64,000 bases of DNA from positions 930,001 to 994,000 of the forward strand of contig JAHNUO010000009.1 of NCBI GenBank assembly GCA_019787685.1, given 5' to 3'. The notes below the pieces were generated by a model. That model saw only the letters and a program-made list of their open reading frames with translations. It was not told where the DNA came from and made no database searches. Both the position numbers and the translations under genes were made by a program. Positions 46,609 through 57,802 of the stretch are shown here, one piece after another (the first letter of the stretch is position 1; every line of letters starts with the position of its first letter). This DNA is from Chiua virens (Eukaryota > Basidiomycota > Agaricomycetes > Boletales > Boletaceae).

Positions 46609-47805
46609 TCAGACTTGAAACTTGAAGTTTGACCATTCCCCTTCTACTAAACGAAAAGTGATGGCCCCAAAAATGTCTACGTACGTGAGGCTAGAATCAG
46701 GATCAAGTTGATCGTGGAGCATGCGTTGAATCTTTGAGCGTAATGTGTCGGATACATCAAGACTACGAACGATTTCAGACCCTTGGGTGAGTTAATGCCG
46801 TTCAATGCGTTAACAAGGTCCTGCGACGATCGACCCATTGTGAAGGACGTGGAGGTACCAAATAAAGCGACAACTTACATCTGGGTTTGGTTTGTCTCCT
46901 CTGCAATCAAGTTTAAGGGTGAACGAACGAAGAGCAGGCAAACGGGTCCAGGCAGGACCAGCAAAGATACATGTGGCATGCGTCCATCTACAATTTTAAT
47001 TTGGAAAAATAGGGTTTCGAGAGCACATGGTGCTCGCTCGAGGATGTCAGTGTGGACTATGTGGATGCACTCGCACCAGTCTATTATAGTACTGGCGAGG
47101 AGAGTAACGATGCGACGTTCAGTAAGGGAAGTCTGAGGGAACCAGTTAACCAGATCGAACATATTGATGTCCATGTAGAGACCGAGGATGTATGGGTTTG
47201 AAGGGTTCGTAATATATGGAGCACTGGGGACTGGTCATTTCGAAGCAAGACACCTTGACCATCATCTCAGGTGCAACTTCACGCAGAGGAATGATCGCGC
47301 GCCAAAATCTACTGGTTCATCCACCGAGGTCCATGTAAACTCGAGTCGGCGGATGTTTGTCATGTGCGATATCCCAGAGAAGTACTTCTCGGGGGTTAGT
47401 CGGTCTTCGAGCACATTCATCGATACTGCCCCGTTTACGAAATAACAGTCTTGCACGCGAGGGAGAGTGCAAGAGGTTTCTTGGTGGTGATCTGCGAGAT
47501 CTATACGGTCCCGCTTGAGATCTGGTACATTTCGTCTACACAAGGTTGTGTTGAGGAGAAATGGGGGATACATTTTACGGATTCAAAAATGCGGGGAATT
47601 CGGCAGAATTCGGCAAATGATTTGCAAACAAGAGAAGCAAATGTCTGGCATTCCGAGTCGCATGCTGGGGAAAGGTGTTCGAATATGCTGAACAACATCT
47701 CGTTTGGAATGGCAGGCAAAATTTTTATCCGCGTTGCGTCGCTCGGGATCTGATGGACGTGACGAATTTTCAGTACTTTAGTCGGCGCAGTGAACAAGGT
47801 GACAT
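46609..47805 (-). pseudogene. Decayed F-box/LRR-like gene (copy B)
   Basis: Related to copies A and D. The F-box survives as ILPAIPNEMLFSIFEHL, followed by FASLVCKSFAEFCRIPRIF. Then TPEKYFSGISHMTNIRRLEF, matching TPKRYLSCMLYMTNIRQFGL in copy D, and DFWRAIIPL in a shifted frame. The C-terminal signature DSSLTYVDIFGAITFRLVEGEWSNF (split here as DSSLTYVDIFGA and RLVEGEWSNF) ends at 46609. Frame changes near 47700, 47570 and 47290 and several stops between 47200 and 46720 indicate inactivation, unless unusual introns rescue it. Confidence 0.65.
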
Positions 47806-47929
47806 GAGATTCACGGACAGTCGCGTGTCTACTAGTAGTGTTTGAACGATAGGCTCAAGGAATGAAAAAAGGAGGTACTGACCCTTATAGTAGGATCGAT
47901 TTATACTGCCGATACTGAATAGGTTTATA

Positions 47930-48420
47930 ATTAAAGACGGATCAAAGTCATCAAATCATCAAAATCTCAGCATCTACCGTGACGCGTGATGGCTGAGTTT
48001 AGCGGAATCGTGCGATGGCGTGTCACCCTACCAGTGTGAAGCGAGGTCGTTGTAGACGCGACAGAGGTCCTTCCATTGGGCGAGCGATGGAGGAGGTGTG
48101 TGGAGTGTGGAGAAGGAGGAGGGCGAGGAATGTGTGCGGTGATTTATGTGTGCGGTGATTTATGTGTGCGTTGCATTATAAATTGCATTTAGTATATGTG
48201 TGTGTATAGTCCATTATGTGCTGATTGTCAGGTGTATTCTGTAGTAGGCTGGCATGGTAGTAATAATAGGTTATGTGAGTAATAAGTGCGATTGAGGGGC
48301 ATTTACATAAATAAGACGGATCAAAAGGGTATCATCATGATCCAAGCATGCGGCCGAAATGATTCAGCGGGAGCGCCTTCGTGAGCATTCCGAGTCGTTG
48401 TAGACGCGACATAGATCCCA
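47930..48420. repeat. Short degenerate repeats
   Basis: AAGACGGATCAAA occurs near 47936 and 48314, and GTCGTTGTAGACGCGACA near 48048 and 48393, in the same order, suggesting an old direct duplication of about 120 bp. Between them TGTGTGCGGTGATTTA-like units are repeated in tandem (about 48136-48175). No gene is seen here. Confidence 0.5.
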
Positions 48421-48468
48421 GGGCGGGTAAGCGAGGTACGAGACGCGGAGTGTGAAGTCGTGGGAGAG

Positions 48469-49005
48469 TCAGGTGTTGGTCCACTTCCTCATCCTCTCTC
48501 TATCGGTCCCATTTCTCAATGAGAGGAAGTGTAATTTTGAGCGCTGTGTGTTGATCCTGGTCCTCATTATCACCCTCGTCTGTCGTCCTCGTGGTCGTCC
48601 TGGCAGGTTTGGAGGAAGTATGGCAATCGAATGGTGTCTGCCTTCGTCCCCATCCTCACCATCACTGTCATCTTCCGTCTCTTTATCGTCGCTCTGGCTG
48701 AGCATCTGGAAGTGTGGGAGGGTGATAGTTAGGCGCTTCTGGGTCCGGCCCTCGTCCTCACCCTCACCTTCTCCCACATTCTCTTCGTCGACCTCTGAGT
48801 CGTCATCGCTATCCACATTGGAATCGCAGTCCGAATGGGGATGCCGTCGTAAACTCGCGCTCGTTGATGAGTTCGGGTTCGAACGGAACGCTCTCGAGTG
48901 GACCACTGGGGATTCCGCGCGTTGCATTCGGCGTACACGGCCTATGATATATTGATCGTTGATGGCAAGCCGTCGGAGACGTCGTCGTCGTCTTCCGGGG
49001 CCCAA
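48469..49005 (-). CDS. Hypothetical acidic low-complexity protein
   Basis: Single open frame of 178 codons, no recognised family. A basic start (MGPGRRRRRLRRLAIND) precedes a long Asp/Glu/Ser-rich stretch (DSNVDSDDDSEVDEEN, KETEDDSDGEDGDEG) and a basic end containing PGRPRGRQTR, which resembles an AT-hook. Such composition occurs in nuclear proteins but also arises by chance in the antisense of Ser-rich sequence. No paralogue or splice evidence in the window; could be spurious. Confidence 0.3.
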   Translation of the reverse strand: MGPGRRRRRLRRLAINDQYIIGRVRRMQRAESPVVHSRAFRSNPNSSTSASLRRHPHSDCDSNVDSDDDSEVDEENVGEGEGEDEGRTQKRLTITLPHFQMLSQSDDKETEDDSDGEDGDEGRHHSIAILPPNLPGRPRGRQTRVIMRTRINTQRSKLHFLSLRNGTDRERMRKWTNT

Positions 49006-49440
49006 CGGGGAAGAGGATGCTCCGAGGAGATTGGAACATGTTTTGGGTGTAGGCGAATCGCCGCCATCAGTCGCGTTAAATATGAGAATAACGTTACGCT
49101 TGAAACGGATATGAATGGAGTTTCCAAATTTGGTGCGGTGGGAGTCGGTGTTGTGTGGTCAAAGTTCTTGGCAGACGCGAAGCCAAGAGTACCAAGACAC
49201 AAAGTACTGATCACTTTCGGTGACGACATCGATCCGGTATCTTTCGCTGGCATCGGCACCAACGACGAGGACATCCAATCCACACGACCAACACGCGTCT
49301 TCAAGCAGGTATAAATAGCCCTGCATGGGAAATGCATGACCCACACGGCGCTGAGCCGTTCCATTTCGGGCACCCTTTTTATACCCATCTCGCCGTGAAC
49401 TCGTCCATCCCCCTCTCTCGCTATTTTCTTCTCTCTCCAA

Positions 49441-51216
49441 ATGCGTCTCTTGTCACTCCTTACCCACCTCTCCCTCACCGCCACCCTTCTCGTGTCCGCC
49501 GTCAATTTGACCCCCTCCACCGAGCAGGAAGAAGCCCAAATTACAAGTGTGTTTCCCCCCGCTCGAAATACGTCTCCGTTCATCTTTAAATTTCCCAGAT
49601 ACCACCCAGGAGTGCATCCCATATTACTATGCTCCCGTAGGTCAGGCCGTCTCAGCGGGCAAATTCCCCCCGGTCTGGACACCCGCCACAATCATTGCAA
49701 ATGATACCAACGCACAAGCAAAATACCAGAGCATTCAGTCTCAGATTCCCAACATATCCCCAAATGGTTACCAGCCCGCATCCCTCGAGGGCAACTGGAC
49801 AAACTTCACTTACCCCTCCTCCGATCCAAACTGTTGGTGGACCTATGATCAATGCACCACCCCAAAGTTGCAAGGTCTCCCACCAGATCTTGCAGCCGTT
49901 CCAGAGGTACTCTTTGCCCCGCGTTGCAATTAACTCTCCTCACGCGCCCCTAGCCGGATACTCTTGGATACGGCTTTGATGACGGCCCAAACTGCTCTCA
50001 CAACGCTTTCTACGATTATCTCCAGCAGAACAATCAGAAAGCCAGTCTGTATCCTTTCTATTGACCTGTCGTCCATTCCTCACCCGCATACAGCCATGTT
50101 TTACATCGGCAGCAATGTCATCGACTGGCCCCTCGAAGCCCAACGTGGTCTTGCTGATGGCCACGAAATTTGCGTCCGCAAGTATCCATTTTTGTTCTTC
50201 TTGTACCCCACGCTGATCCTTTCCTAGACACTTGGTCTCACCGTTACAGTTTGTATTCCATCCCGTGACCTCGTGTGCCGTATTCACCCCTCTCCCAGTG
50301 ACCTCCCTCACAAACGAAGAGGTCTTTGCTGAATTCTATTACAGTATGTCTTGGCCTCCTTGTCACGCTCATCACTCATCCATTTCTAGCTGTATGCCCT
50401 TTCTATTCTCGTCAGGAACCTTGTTCATCCCTTCTAGATGGAAATCATCAAACTGGCTATTGGCGTCACTCCCACTTGCTGGCGTGTTCGTCGCGTGTTT
50501 CTCTTTTACTCAACTTTCCGCTTACCCACTCACACAGCCTCCATTTGGCGACGTAGACGATCGCGTCCGTGCGATTGCTCATGCCCTTGGTCTCCGCACC
50601 ATCATCTGGAAATACGACTCCAACGATTGGCGTGCAGGAACCGGAAACATCACTGATGCCGACGTCGACGCTAACTACGAGGCCCTTATTGCCCGCGCTC
50701 AAAATGGCACCTTTAACACGGTATGTCTCTTAACCCCCACCTATCGCCGCACTCTTGACACGTTCTGCAGGGCGGTACAATTATGTTGACTCATGAGCTC
50801 AACAATTTTACCATGTCCGAGGCTATCAAATACTACGACCAGCTCAAGAGCGCGTTCAAGCACCTCGTTCCCATGGGTGTCGCCACTAACCAGTCGCAAC
50901 CTTACGTCGAGACCAACTATTCACTACCCAACTTTGAGCAATGTTTGTTTCTGTATTCCCCCGTTGCAAACGTCACTGATTAACACATTTTCTTCCAGAT
51001 ATTGCCGGAACCACAACGCTCGCTGGTAGCCCCGCGCCGACGGGTTCAGCTGCCTCTGGTTCCTCTGGTTCCTCTGGTTCCTCCGGCTCTTCCGGCTCCT
51101 CTGGCTCGCAAGGCTCGGGCTCAGGCACCAGTGGCGCAAGACATTCGTTTGAAACTTTAGGCGGTCTGGCTGTATCAGCCGCATTCCTTGCCAGCTTATT
51201 GAGATTGTTGATGTAA
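49441..51216 (+). CDS. GPI-anchored chitin deacetylase (carbohydrate esterase family 4)
   Basis: Removes acetyl groups from chitin to give chitosan at the cell wall. MRLLSLLTHLSLTATLLVSA is a signal peptide. A short domain with DPNCWWTYDQCTTP precedes the NodB-type catalytic domain: LGYGFDDGPNCSHNAFYDY (metal/base Asp motif), MFYIGSNVIDWP, HTWSH (zinc-binding His pair), PPFGDVDDRVRAIA, TIIWKYDSNDWRAG and TIMLTHELNNFTM. A Ser/Gly-rich linker encoded by tandem repeats (51054-51120) and a C-terminal hydrophobic segment ending LLRLLM fit a GPI anchor. About eight introns; the one at 50178-50227 appears to use a GC donor. The join near 50345-50438 is uncertain. Confidence 0.9.
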
Positions 51217-52859
51217 CACACCGTGAGGCCCGTTGCATTTTTCTAGATTTTTACGACCTTATCCATGACATGACCCTCCCATATCGTTCTTGTTTCGTTC
51301 CGACCTTGTTTCCTTGTCGATGGAGCCCCCTTGCACATTCGTGTTGTTGTTTCTTTACTTAAGTAATTAGGGATGCCTTATGGACCCGCGTTTCGACACT
51401 TTAGTTGTTACACCCTGCCATCCAAGTGGCCTGGTGACGCTTGCGTTCTTCACAGTACATATGGTAACTGCTTTCATGTGAAGCAGGAACACGATAAAAT
51501 ATATTAAACTGGTGCATATACACATACGCGCGCGCGCCGTGATAGTTGATAGTGATGCGATATCGTCGGAGACAGTTACCCGATGGGAAGATAGATGATT
51601 GGAGGGCGGTCCTGCCAGAGCCTCGGGTCGGGGTCTTCGTGGTACTGTTTGACTTTAGAACTTGTGAGGAGGTTTGATGCACGATGACCTGAACGTCTGG
51701 TCCGCCCGGACCTTCAAGTTGATACATCGTCCAGTCCTCTTGAACCATGCTCCAATCGCGCGGAGCGGGCCGATAGCCGAGCGTCGGGGAAACGATGCAA
51801 CGACGGACCGATCGAATGTGGACGTTATGTGGGCGTGCGTCCTGGGAACCTCAGGCTATTGTGGACCCCGGCGGGCCGTCGACACGGTACATGGTCGCGG
51901 TAGCGCGTGCTCGATCATTACCATCGGCTGTTGCAGAGCGTCCGTGCACGTCGTAAATTTCCTCATTGCCGTACGTCTCTGTCGAACACATCCACGTCCT
52001 CGAGGTGCCCGGTAGGATCATATTGGGAGGTGGGCACTGTTACTCTGCACTTACTTGGTGCTTGTATTGAGGAAGTCGACCAGTTCCGAGTCATAGTAGA
52101 CCTGAACTTCCCTTGAGAGACATGGTGAGTGCCACTGGCAGCGATATTGATAAATACCGCATTAATTAGAGCCTAGATAAGGATGCGTGGTGTGCATGGA
52201 ACGTTGTCGGGAGCGGCGGAGAGCCTTGAATAGAAAGATGGCGGAGGGGATCAAAGCGTGCATGTCCATACGTGTCGAGTGGATATTGTCCGAGCTCCAC
52301 AGGCTCACAGATGGGTTTTGGCCACGTCCACCAACAAGGCAAACGGACCACATTCGAATCCGTCAAACAATGGAACCCAAGCTGGTACGTGGTGGACGGC
52401 AGCAGACCTATAAAATGGATCGGGACTGCAATGTCCTACTCCAGACCATAGGCCTGCACCTGGATAGGTGAAAGCCAGGTCGCTCCTAACAACTCCAAAC
52501 ATTTGAACACCAGACACTCGAACCCGAGAACTAAGTAAGCTAGATTAATGTAACACCCTGTGTTTACCATTCACTCACCGTCTTTGTGGGCAGTGGTGAG
52601 ATCAACCCGTTAGATCGGGTCCAGCTCATCCGCAATCGACACATCAAGTCGGGAATACGCTCTCACTCACTCGACCAAATCAAATTTTACCAATGGCAGA
52701 AGGAGGAGGTAAAACAACCTCTGGTAGTGGTTGTGATTGATGGGGCAGAAGCAGGTGCATCAACGCAGACTTGGAGCCTTCTAGTCCATGTCGTTCTTCA
52801 ATTGCGCCGAGTGTCCGTGTTAACACCTTGGGTTTTTCAGTTTTGAGGTCCCTCATGGT
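51217..52859. other. Long region without a recognised gene
   Basis: About 1.6 kb. Scattered frames on the minus strand near 51950-51560 (for example PDPRLWQDRPPIIYLPIG) and on the plus strand near 52586-52846 could be relics but match no family. A CG-rich CGCGCGCGC run lies near 51530. Confidence 0.4.
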
Positions 52860-53510
52860 CAAAGCGTTTCACAGAAAGCCTGACTGGCCACAGATTGGCC
52901 ACCCTGTCCAAAAGTGGGAATACTCGACTGAGTCGGCTCCCAAACACCACCAGAATCCCATGTATGTCATACAGGTGAACATTCGTCGGTTCAATCTTGG
53001 GAGTTGCGTCGTGGACATTGATCATTGGCGTACAATCGCGGGGCCTGCCGTGATAAAATCGTGTCCACGTTATCCGGTCGTCGGTGTCGGCCAGCCAAGG
53101 CACCGTTACAACTCCTCTGATGCAGCCAAGTCGCTGCGCCAGGTTCTGCATAAGAAGCCCCGTCTCTACCGTTGCTCGAGGAACTACGTTTTCGGTGCAA
53201 ATTCCTCGATTCCTGCGGATGTTAAACTAAGATGGCCAAGCCCAAGCCCTCCCTCTTGAAACTGTTGTATTGCGACATACGACGTCGATAATCTAGCTCT
53301 CTCGCTGCTCTCACAGAATTGAACCTCTGTGCCACTCGATGCCAGTTTGGCCGACTCAGGCTTGACCCGCGCGATCCTATGTGCGAATCTGGGATTTGCA
53401 ATCGAAGTATATGTGAGATCTTCGTACAAATACCCGACTCTATCCAAATCCTATCGCTCTGCTTCAATAAGCTCGTAGATGAACTGACGGAAGACGTTCG
53501 CTAATGCATT
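52860..53510 (+). pseudogene. F-box/LRR-like relic (copy C)
   Basis: Fragments of the same family in shifting frames. CVVDIDHWRTIAG (about 53004-53043) matches CMVDVDHWRTIAS of copy D. ALTELNLCATRC and ICEIFVQIPDSIQILSL (about 53310-53460) match SALTELMVLSDEC and ICGILVQIPDSIRTLSL; LVDELTEDVR precedes a stop near 53502. No F-box start remains and several stops intervene. Clearly a dead copy. Confidence 0.75.
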
Positions 53511-53664
53511 TTTTCTTTTCAGGCTCACACATGGTCCAAAGGCGGGCATCCATGCGGGTATAGGATGTGAATTTCAACTCCTCAACTCCCTGCGGCAACT
53601 TTAAATGGTACACGAAAACGGGAGCAACTGTAATATACACTGAAAAGCGATACCTCCGGACTAA

Positions 53665-54225
53665 TTATTCTTCTCTTTGCCGTGGTCGCCGACTTCCTTG
53701 GGCAAGAAACCCATGTTTGTGTGATTCAGACCCAACCGTGGTCGCACCGAGCGCCCTGACCAAGCCCCTGTTGACGTGGCAGTTAGATTCCGTACCCGAA
53801 GCATCTGTCGCCGTCACAATGTCACCGTACGCACCTTTGCGTCGCATCGAGATAATCCTCTCTATCGAATCGCTTTTCCGTCTTGAACGAGACGCCCCCG
53901 CTAGAGATGGTGCAGCCCCTAGCTTCAAGTCTGGTCATAGGTGACGGTTGTGATGAGTGGACGACGGTCAGGAAGCAACTGTGGCATGCGCGGATGGGTA
54001 CGTACGATGCTTTCGTGGTCTTGAGGTATGCAGAGATGGATTTTATGGCGTAGAAGATACCGAAGATGGTACCAACAAACAGGAAGGTGGTCTGCGAGCG
54101 GATTAGGCACCGTATTGCATTGAATGTTGGAGCTACGTACCATGACAAGAGAGAAGATGTCGATCCTGGGGTGGGTTAGCATAGGGCGAGCAGTAAGAGG
54201 AATACAAGATATACCATGTGGCCAT
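53665..54225 (-). CDS. Small single-span membrane protein, fungal-conserved type
   Basis: About 106 residues built from five exons. ATG at 54225 gives MATW, joined to IDIFSLVM, then TTFLFVGTIFGIFYAIKS, a membrane helix. After an intron near 54008-53933 come LEARGCTISSGGVSFKTEKR and FDREDYLDATQR. An intron of about 80 bp (GTGCGT...CAACAG) leads to GLVRALGATTVGS and a basic tail ending QREE. All junctions keep frame, which supports a real gene. The layout (short N-terminus, one helix, cytosolic KTxKRFDREDYLDATQR) resembles a small uncharacterised fungal protein group. Function unknown. 127 bp downstream of the Met22-like gene, same strand. Confidence 0.65.
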
Positions 54226-54352
54226 GATAGTTAGAGAAGACAATGTTAGTAAGCAGAAAGAGGTCAATGTCGGAGTCGCTATATATTCGGTTCAACGATA
54301 TGACGACATCAATTTAATAAACAAACAACGATCGGTGGCAGTGCGTACAAAT

Positions 54353-55611
54353 TTACTTCCCTTCTGCCAGCGCTTGTTGAACAGCAGCGAGAACCTGTGC
54401 ATGCACATCCTTGCCCGCAGCAATCACACCGTAATTCTCTCCCAGTGTACGCCCAAGTCCAAAGTCGAGCAACTTTCCTCGTGAATCCGTAATGACACCA
54501 CCACATTCCTGAACGAGCAACGATCCGGAGGCATGGTCCTGCGCAACAATCAGTATGACATGGAAAACCAAACTGTCCGGCTTACCCAGATCTTTTCCTG
54601 ATACCCGGTTCCCGTAGGCATCCGCAGGTAGGCACCGCCATCGCCTCGAGCGAGACAACCATACTTGGCTTGGCTATCCATGCGTGCCGGGGCCCGCGTG
54701 ATACTGAGTAGTTCAGATACCCTGTTGTTGAACGTAAGGTCTGCGTGCGCAACTTCGACGGATTCCAAAAAGTTGAGTGAACCTGGTCCGGCGGTGGGGA
54801 TTGACAACGGCACGGCGTGATCGCCCGATACCGTGGTCTGTATGTGTGAGGAAAAGAAAATGAGACCAGACCATTGACGTACCTGTTCTGCACCTTGACC
54901 TTTAACGGCGACGAAGATACATCCCCTGGATCCATCGGGCTCACCATTGTTGACCGGTAGATTCGGGCAACCAATGACGCCCAGGACAACTTCGCCGTCG
55001 ACAATCAACGCCAAACATACCGCATACTGGCCACCACGCAAGAAGCCCTTGGTTCCATCAATGGGATCGAGCGTCCATCGACCTATGGCGACACACTGTC
55101 AAATATGATCGTTGAAAGGAGGAACCAGCCGACGACGTACGTCCCACGCGACCACCTTGGTCACTTCCACGATCGATCGCATCCAAGAGTTCGTCAGGGG
55201 TACGTGCCTGTCCCGGTCCGAGTCCCAGGTCGGACGACTCGTCCGATCCTAGATCACCCGTAAGGGCCTCGTTGGCGAGCGCAACGATGCGGTCTTTGAG
55301 GACGGTTCCACTCGCTTGACGCAGTTCAGCGGCGTCTTCTTCACCGACGATGGGATCACTGGGAAATGCCCGGCCAAGGATCGTGTTGACGACAGCTTGG
55401 GCAGAGTAGTCGCCGACTGAGACGTCGCTGAGTGTTAGACGCTGGGTGGTTGACGTCTCGGTCGTTGTTGCTCACCTGTCACGGGCGACTTGTCGCCCTT
55501 TGTGAGCGTCTCGTTCTTGACGAGGTTGTTAAAAATGGAGGACGTCAGTGCGCATGCGCGTCGCACGGCGACCACTGCGACCTGTTTTTCGATAGCGTAT
55601 GGTAGAGACAT
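54353..55611 (-). CDS. MET22: 3'(2'),5'-bisphosphate nucleotidase (Hal2/Met22 type)
   Basis: Hydrolyses the sulfate-assimilation by-product PAP to AMP; Li+/Na+-sensitive Mg2+ phosphatase. Start at 55611 gives MSLPYAIEKQVAVVAVRRAC; an upstream in-frame ATG at 55689 would add a basic leader. VKNETLTKGDKSPVT and VGDYSAQAVVNTILG are conserved. Metal-binding motifs: VGEEDAAELR, LDPIDGTKGFLRGGQYA (near 55070-55020) and DHASGSLLVQECGGVITD (near 54540-54485). MDSQAKYGCLARG also matches. Four introns. Ends AVQQALAEGK. About 370 residues, as expected. Confidence 0.92.
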
Positions 55612-56169
55612 GGTAGAGTTGGATAGAAATCGCGTACAATGGGAGTGGTAAAAGAGATGCGTTAAATTCCTGTGGGCATGTCGAAACATGGACAGGCGTG
55701 GGCGTGACCATCGTGTGTGTTGATTAGATGTAGATAATTGACTAATACGGCAAGCTAGATGCTACTGCCAGTGGTTGAATTCGCGACCTGGTGCGGACCG
55801 ATGATGTCGATGCGGCTTGTCGGGTCATTCCCTGCAGGATATTACGTCGCGTCCATCAAGGAGTTCAAAACATTGGAACTCATTTCGGGGAATGAGTCCA
55901 TACTCACATAACTCGTGCAAAAATAAGAATTACAATGAATAAAAGTCAGTATAGTAGACTAGTACTGGAATGTATACTATATACATGATGCACGATGAGG
56001 CAACGAAATTAGGCTTGAAGCTATAAAAAACCAGACTTGGGAACTCGGCAGACTAAAATTATACAAACGGCGTAAGAGTGCAAGCCGGTCCGCTCCCTGC
56101 TAGACCGCTCGTAGAAACGAATCTCTAGGTAGCCTTCAGGGATAGAGAATATACTGCCATGCATGATCA
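55612..56169. other. Intergenic region
   Basis: About 560 bp; upstream of the Met22-like gene and downstream of F-box copy D. Nothing recognised. Confidence 0.5.
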
Positions 56170-57489
56170 TTAGTACATCCAAGATCGCTGCACTTCTGAC
56201 CATTCCCCATCCACCAAACGAAGCGCTGTCCCGAGGCTATGTATGTATGTGAGAGAAGAGTGAGGACCGAGTTTATCACGAAGAATGAGCCGCATCTCTG
56301 AAGCTGGCATCGTTCGTTCGTCGGGATCCCCGGGAATACAATACACCGTCAACGAGTGCAGCTCTGTGAGATGACCAGTGCTGTAGAGAGGACCTAAAGC
56401 ATAGCCAATGAGATAGGTACCAAGCGGAGGAGGCAACTTACCTCTGAGTAGCGCCGAGGCGCATAGTAGTTAACTGATAGTTTGAGCGAACGAAGGTGAC
56501 GAAATTTCGTCCACGCGGGGGAATCAAAGAGGTATCGGACAACGTCTTCCGTCGGTCCATCTACCATCTGATCGAAATGGAGCGATAACGTTCGGATAGA
56601 GTCGGGAATTTGTACGAGGATGCCACATATCTGAGTTATGTGAAAATCCCAAGGATGTGGGTCGAAGCAGAGGCATTCATCGCTAAGAACCATTAATTCC
56701 GTGAGAGCAGACTGAGGGAGCCAATCGATGTCGCTGAAAATTTCGAGATCCATGATAAGAGTACGCAGATGTCGAGCATCTATGGGTACCACGGGCTGGA
56801 AACGCCCGACACAGCTCGTCACTTCCAGGAGGGAGAGCTGAAGCTTGTCCATCTTCTCGAATTTGACACCCACAGGACTCGGGATAAATTCACATGACAC
56901 AAAGCGTAGTTCCTCCAGCAGCGGTAGGGACGCAATCGTACGCCAGTGATCGACGTCCACCATGCAGTGCCGAAGCCCAAACTGACGTATGTTCGTCATG
57001 TATAACATGCAAGAAAGGTAGCGCTTAGGAGTACGTCCTTTAACCCATTCCCATCTAACCTCGTGTCCGTTTTCCAAATGGAAGATCCGCACACTTTTGG
57101 CAAGAGTGGTGTCGGGCTCGTTTGTGGCAAGCCGTGTGAACAGCGCCTTGCTCAAGAGCTGACGAACAGGACAAACCGCAGTATTTGAACCATCAGGGAC
57201 ATCGACACTAAAAAACTCGAGGTGTTCAAACAAGCGAGGAAGGCAAACATTGGCAAAGAATCTGCAAACGCTGCCAAGCCTGACCAACATTCCAAGGTCC
57301 CATAATTCCATAGGTTCATTCGATGGGACCAGAAGTTCGAAGATATGGAGATATATATCGTCTGGGATGATAGGCAAGATTTGATCCTCGCTGCGTCGCT
57401 CTGGGGCTGAAGGATGGGAAAACAGCGCGAGTTAGTAGCGAAGAAACAAGCACAAGGACAGACTCACTAGCCCATTCGAAGAATGTCAT
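56170..57489 (-). CDS. F-box/LRR-like protein (copy D)
   Basis: Intact paralogue of copy A. Start at 57489 gives MTFFEWA; an intron near 57466-57414 joins it to TPERRSEDQILPIIPDDIY, the F-box, with VRLGSVCRFFANVCLPRLF. The body contains TPKRYLSCMLYMTNIRQFGL, CMVDVDHWRTIASLPLLEEL, WLPQSALTELMVLSDEC and ILVQIPDSIRTLSLHF. A last intron near 56440-56395 precedes LILRDKLGPHSSLTYIHSLG and LRLVDGEWSEVQ. Exon structure is identical to copy A. Likely an SCF adaptor; target unknown. Confidence 0.75.
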
Positions 57490-57802
57490 ATCCAGGGTGA
57501 AATAAGGTCTTTCAGAACGCGAACGAAAGGTTGTACGCCGTGACCTGTATGTAGTCAAGTTGACATGAGTGCAAGTCGCAACGCGCAACCTCGGCTAAAG
57601 ACCGGGTCGCCCCGAGTTACGTCAAAGGCCCATGGCCCCGTGTCGCATTACTTACTATGATGTTTGAACGGGTCTGCCGAGGGAAACAAATCCACAAAAC
57701 GTTACACCGCGGCATAGAATGCGACTGGCTGCCCGACACGCACTCGCAAATAACACATCACAGACCCAAAAAGTGAATGCATTCGCAATGAATAGTCAGT
57801 AA
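57490..57802. other. Intergenic region
   Basis: Short spacer between F-box copy D and the histone-fold gene; nothing recognised. Confidence 0.5.

Noticed and set aside
48452..48955. 167-codon Ser-rich plus-strand frame
   Set aside because: Antisense of the acidic open frame at 48469-49005; Ser runs mirror Asp/Glu/Arg codons. Neither is strongly supported, and the minus-strand frame is longer and begins with a plausible basic stretch.
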